From contig JAPJBO010000892.1 of assembly GCA_030068145.1 (NCBI GenBank), positions 29,618-93,617 of the forward strand: DNA of 64,000 nt, given 5' to 3'. The notes under the pieces were generated by a model, which saw nothing but the letters and a program-made list of their open reading frames with translations, was not told the origin of the DNA and searched no databases. The stretch comes from Diplonema papillatum. Taxonomy: Eukaryota > Euglenozoa > Diplonemea > Diplonemida > Diplonemidae. The position numbers were made by a program, and so were the translations under genes. Shown one piece after another: positions 61,198 to 64,000 of the stretch. Numbering within the stretch: position 1 is the first letter of the stretch; every line of letters begins with the position of its first letter.

Positions 61198-64000
61198 ATG
61201 AGGGGAGGAGGGCCCGGACAGGACCCCCTCCAAGAAATCGAAGAAGCCAACACGTGGCTTCGAGACGCAGCGAGCCGGCTGGGGGCAGTGGTCCTACCGG
61301 TTGCACAGGATGGCGCGTGTATGTTCGCGTCGCTAGCTCGGTGCATGAAAGATCGGTCGGCAGCCACGCTGAGACAGCAAGTGGTGGGATGGCTGCGGAA
61401 CAACGACGAGTACCGTGGGATGTTTTGTCCCGAGGATGAGAGAGACCGTCAAACGTATGACGAATACCTGGACCACATGGAAGAACGGACAACGTACGGG
61501 GATCATTGGTGCCTGCAGGCAGCGGCAGAAATCCTCGATGCCGCAATATGGGTCTTGGACGCCGCAGGAAGCAGAAAGTCGATCGCAAGGTACGGCAGAG
61601 GAGCAGCTCCCTCCAAAGTCCTAACCGTAACGTACAGGAGGGAACACTACGATATCCTGCTAGTCACGAGCCGGATGCGGGAGAAGCTCCAGCGATCAAC
61701 AGATGGGGTAGTCCCGATTCCGAGCCAAGAATCTCTAGCAGCACGAACACAACCTGCTCTACCTGCCGACCCCCCAGCGACACCCATGCGGCGAACAGTA
61801 AGTATGGTAGCCACGGCGGACAGCGGTGCATTGGTCATTGTCACGATCAACGTCACGTCCCTAGACACCGAAAAGCTACTGGAAGTAGCCCGGCTCGTAG
61901 CGGACATCATCGTAGTTCAAGAAACGCGGGTAACGAAACATGAAAAAGCTTACATGTGTTCGCTACTGGCAGCATACGGGTGGGACGTGTACTGGGGAAA
62001 CGATGTAGAAATGGTGGTAGGAAGGGATGGAAAGACGCAAAGAAAGCCTGGAGGAGTGGCGGTCCTGACAAGGCAGCACCTCACAGCGCAGCGAGTGACC
62101 CCAGTGGAAGAATGTGAGAAGAAAATTGTCGCATCGACACGCGTTGTGCAAGTAGCCGTGGCCCTGGATTGTGGGAAGACAGCCATGCACATTTTCTCCG
62201 TGTATGGGCAGTCTGGTAGCAGCACGCAGGTGCAGCAAGAAAGGGAACAGCTCCTATCGGAGGTGTTAGGCGTTGCAGCGGGGCTGGGACAGGTGCCGGT
62301 ATTGGTGCTCGGTGACCTCAATTGCACAACAGAGTCGAGTCCGGTGCTAGCGGCAGCATGTCGTTCCGGGAGGTGGGTGGACGTGGCAGCTGCGTACGCT
62401 GGAGGACGTGGTGAAATACCGCCGAACACATGCTGGGCACCGAACGCGTTAGAAGGAAGTCGGATTGACTTATGCCTCGCAAACTCATGTGCAGCACCGG
62501 CCGTTGACACGGTAATGACAGTTGCGAGAGAGAGCAGCAAGTTCCACACGCACTCGCCGCTGTACGTAAATCTCCGCCAGCAGGCATTCCGGGAACAGAG
62601 CAGCCGCGCCATACTCCCGGCCGCTTTCCCGCGAGAAAGACCTAAGTTGAAGCAGAACGAGAGAGACGACCTCGAGGCACTGGCCAAGAGAGCAAAGGAA
62701 ACGCGATGGGGGACACACAGTCTAAAACAGCTATCGCAGTGTGCCGAACAATACTTAGTGAAGTTGCACGGCAAAGATCTAGTATTGCCTACGGGGATGT
62801 ACACGGGACGAGGAGGACGAGTAGTCACTGACTCCCGGCTGGCTACAAAGTTCCAACCACAGTCGGTAAGAGGAGCGTCCACGAAGCAGACACGTGCACG
62901 AGACGAACTGCTGGGGCATCTCCGAACGCTAGTGCAGGTCGGGCACGAGCGCTTAAGGGCGGACGTGCCATACCCGCTCACAAGACGGGAAGAACACGCG
63001 AGAGACGCCGCGCGGAGGAGGGTTATCAGGGGCTACATCCCAAAATCCGTTGTAGAAGCTGTGACCTCCAGCGCATTTACCGAGTTACAGACGCTGCAGA
63101 GTACATTAGCCGACCTCGAGGGGACTCAAAAGGCGGCGTTCGCCGCACTCAAACGGCACAGGAGATCGCAGTGGGCGCATAAGATGCAGGAGGCATGGAT
63201 GCATGGTGGGGGGCTCGTATTCGCCCATGTTGCTGACCGCTACACCGCTCCATTGCTATTTATGAGACGAGAAGACAAAACCCTTACGGCGAATGCGAAG
63301 GAGATCGACGGAATGCTGCGCAGCGATGGTGCGTGGGGAGGAATCTTCAATAAATACACACGACAGGAGGAGCCATGTTGGGAGCGCTTTATGCGAACGT
63401 ACGAGTCCATACTCCCGGACAGAGTGGAGATGCAGTGCGAGCCGATCACGGTGAAGGACGTGAGGGCAGTGTTGGCAAAGATGAAGAAGTCGGCCTCGGC
63501 AGGAATGCATGGGTGGAGGATCCACGAATTGCAACAACTGCCAAATGACATTCTGAATGGGTTTGTGCAGGTACTGAATGACGTGGAGGGGCAAGGCGAG
63601 TGGCCGGAGGATCTCATGCATGCACTAATCTCCCTCATTCCGAAACCTGACAGCACGGGTGACCCGCTGTCTCAGCGCCCGATCTCGGTTGCACCGGTGC
63701 TATACAGGGTTTGGGCAGCAGTAAGGGCCAAAGAAGCGCAAAAATGGATGGAAGAGCTAGCACCGGAAGGATTGCATGGTTGTCGGCCCGGACACAGCAC
63801 AGAAGATCTATTCTGGCACCTGGCGGCGGAATTGGAGGAGGCGCGGATTACCGGACGCCCCCTTTTTGGAATAGCCTTCGACTTCAAGAAGTGCTTTGAT
63901 ACAGTGCCGATAGGTGTCACAATGCAGCTAGCAAAAAGGCTGGGCTTCAACGCGATGGTACTACGAGCATTAGAAGCCGCGTATAAACAGATGCGCCGAC
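61198..64000 (+). CDS. Retrotransposon ORF2: OTU protease, AP endonuclease, reverse transcriptase (partial)
   Basis: The frame is open from just after the ORF1 TGA (60925) to the window edge without a stop; the first in-frame ATG is at 61198, giving at least 934 aa. Residues about 28-155 are an OTU-type cysteine protease: QDGACMFASLARCM supplies Asp38 and Cys41, and REHYDILL supplies His150. Residues about 205-460 are an AP-like endonuclease with VVQETR (Glu242), VLGDLN (62305-62322), GSRIDLCLAN (62458-62487) and the terminal His in KFHTHSPL (62539-62562). A linker of about 290 residues is followed by reverse transcriptase, beginning near 63457: ISLIPKP, RPISVAPVLYRVW, GCRPGHSTED and motif A FDFKKCFD (63877-63900) with the first catalytic Asp. 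The YxDD motif lies beyond the edge. The endonuclease nicks the target and the RT primes on it; the OTU may cleave the polyprotein or remove host ubiquitin. Confidence 0.9.
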   Translation, partial: MRGGGPGQDPLQEIEEANTWLRDAASRLGAVVLPVAQDGACMFASLARCMKDRSAATLRQQVVGWLRNNDEYRGMFCPEDERDRQTYDEYLDHMEERTTYGDHWCLQAAAEILDAAIWVLDAAGSRKSIARYGRGAAPSKVLTVTYRREHYDILLVTSRMREKLQRSTDGVVPIPSQESLAARTQPALPADPPATPMRRTVSMVATADSGALVIVTINVTSLDTEKLLEVARLVADIIVVQETRVTKHEKAYMCSLLAAYGWDVYWGNDVEMVVGRDGKTQRKPGGVAVLTRQHLTAQRVTPVEECEKKIVASTRVVQVAVALDCGKTAMHIFSVYGQSGSSTQVQQEREQLLSEVLGVAAGLGQVPVLVLGDLNCTTESSPVLAAACRSGRWVDVAAAYAGGRGEIPPNTCWAPNALEGSRIDLCLANSCAAPAVDTVMTVARESSKFHTHSPLYVNLRQQAFREQSSRAILPAAFPRERPKLKQNERDDLEALAKRAKETRWGTHSLKQLSQCAEQYLVKLHGKDLVLPTGMYTGRGGRVVTDSRLATKFQPQSVRGASTKQTRARDELLGHLRTLVQVGHERLRADVPYPLTRREEHARDAARRRVIRGYIPKSVVEAVTSSAFTELQTLQSTLADLEGTQKAAFAALKRHRRSQWAHKMQEAWMHGGGLVFAHVADRYTAPLLFMRREDKTLTANAKEIDGMLRSDGAWGGIFNKYTRQEEPCWERFMRTYESILPDRVEMQCEPITVKDVRAVLAKMKKSASAGMHGWRIHELQQLPNDILNGFVQVLNDVEGQGEWPEDLMHALISLIPKPDSTGDPLSQRPISVAPVLYRVWAAVRAKEAQKWMEELAPEGLHGCRPGHSTEDLFWHLAAELEEARITGRPLFGIAFDFKKCFDTVPIGVTMQLAKRLGFNAMVLRALEAAYKQMRR

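Larger units (their letters stand above)
58956..64000 (+). mobile_element. Non-LTR retrotransposon with three ORFs (3' end outside the window)
   Basis: Three ORFs on the plus strand appear to form one element: a zinc-binding ORF (58956-59303), a coiled-coil/Tudor-like ORF1 (59437-60924) and an OTU-endonuclease-reverse transcriptase ORF2 (61198 to beyond the window). No LTR is seen upstream, and the AP-endonuclease followed by RT is diagnostic of LINE-type elements. The 5' boundary is unknown; it must lie right of the MITE ending at 58840 unless the MITE is inserted in its leader. ORFs are undamaged as far as visible, so the copy may be recent. Confidence 0.85.

Noticed and set aside
61950..62981. 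343-codon minus-strand open frame
   Set aside because: It lies opposite the endonuclease region of ORF2, where the plus strand shows ordered catalytic motifs; the minus product is Ser/Cys/Arg-rich noise.

Overview
The window looks like nuclear DNA from a single-celled eukaryote, probably a protist or microalga; the lineage cannot be settled from sequence alone. Evidence: GT-AG introns inside recognisable genes (the NF-X1 gene is the clearest), eukaryotic families (RING/NF-X1 zinc fingers, receptor-like cyclase homologue, pentatricopeptide-like protein, plant-type secreted leucine-rich repeats), a piece of eukaryotic large-subunit rRNA, and many eukaryotic transposons. Real exons have GC-rich third codon positions; the rest is repeat-rich, with long homopolymer runs.

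Layout. 1-2156: no gene seen. 2157-4346: two-exon RING + NF-X1 zinc-finger gene. 4398-8118: a complete piggyBac element with 13-bp inverted ends and exact TTAA duplications, carrying a transposase and an upstream ORF with a possible cysteine-protease fold. 9720-11438: helical-repeat (PPR-like) gene. 12.6-14.3 kb: acidic minisatellite tract, a perfect 22-bp hairpin and an apparent secreted-protein exon. 14864-15637: secreted LRR protein (5' end missing). 16.9-17.4 kb: rRNA-like sequence, including a clear LSU fragment. 17655-18143: exon with a possible SRI-like helical domain; candidate downstream exons at 21.0-22.0 kb lie beyond two copies of a composite repeat (16-bp minisatellite plus tRNA-like pol III promoter). 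24007-27599: large membrane receptor with an extracellular bacterial-type solute-binding domain, three membrane segments and a cytoplasmic cyclase-homology domain lacking recognisable catalytic residues.

From 27.6 to 58.9 kb I find no convincing gene. This is a nest of short dispersed repeats, foldback elements and MITEs: an 849-bp foldback at 40.9-41.8 kb, elements ending in C/G homopolymers, a TA-flanked mariner-like MITE at 58455-58840, and several families with two or more copies.

58956-64000 (running off the edge) is a non-LTR retrotransposon with three ORFs: a small protein with a duplicated zinc-binding module; a coiled-coil ORF1 with a Tudor-like tail; and ORF2 with an OTU-type cysteine protease, an AP endonuclease and the start of a reverse transcriptase. 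ORF1 and ORF2 share a frame and are separated by a single TGA. This element and the solute-binding/pseudo-cyclase receptor are the two most notable things in the window.
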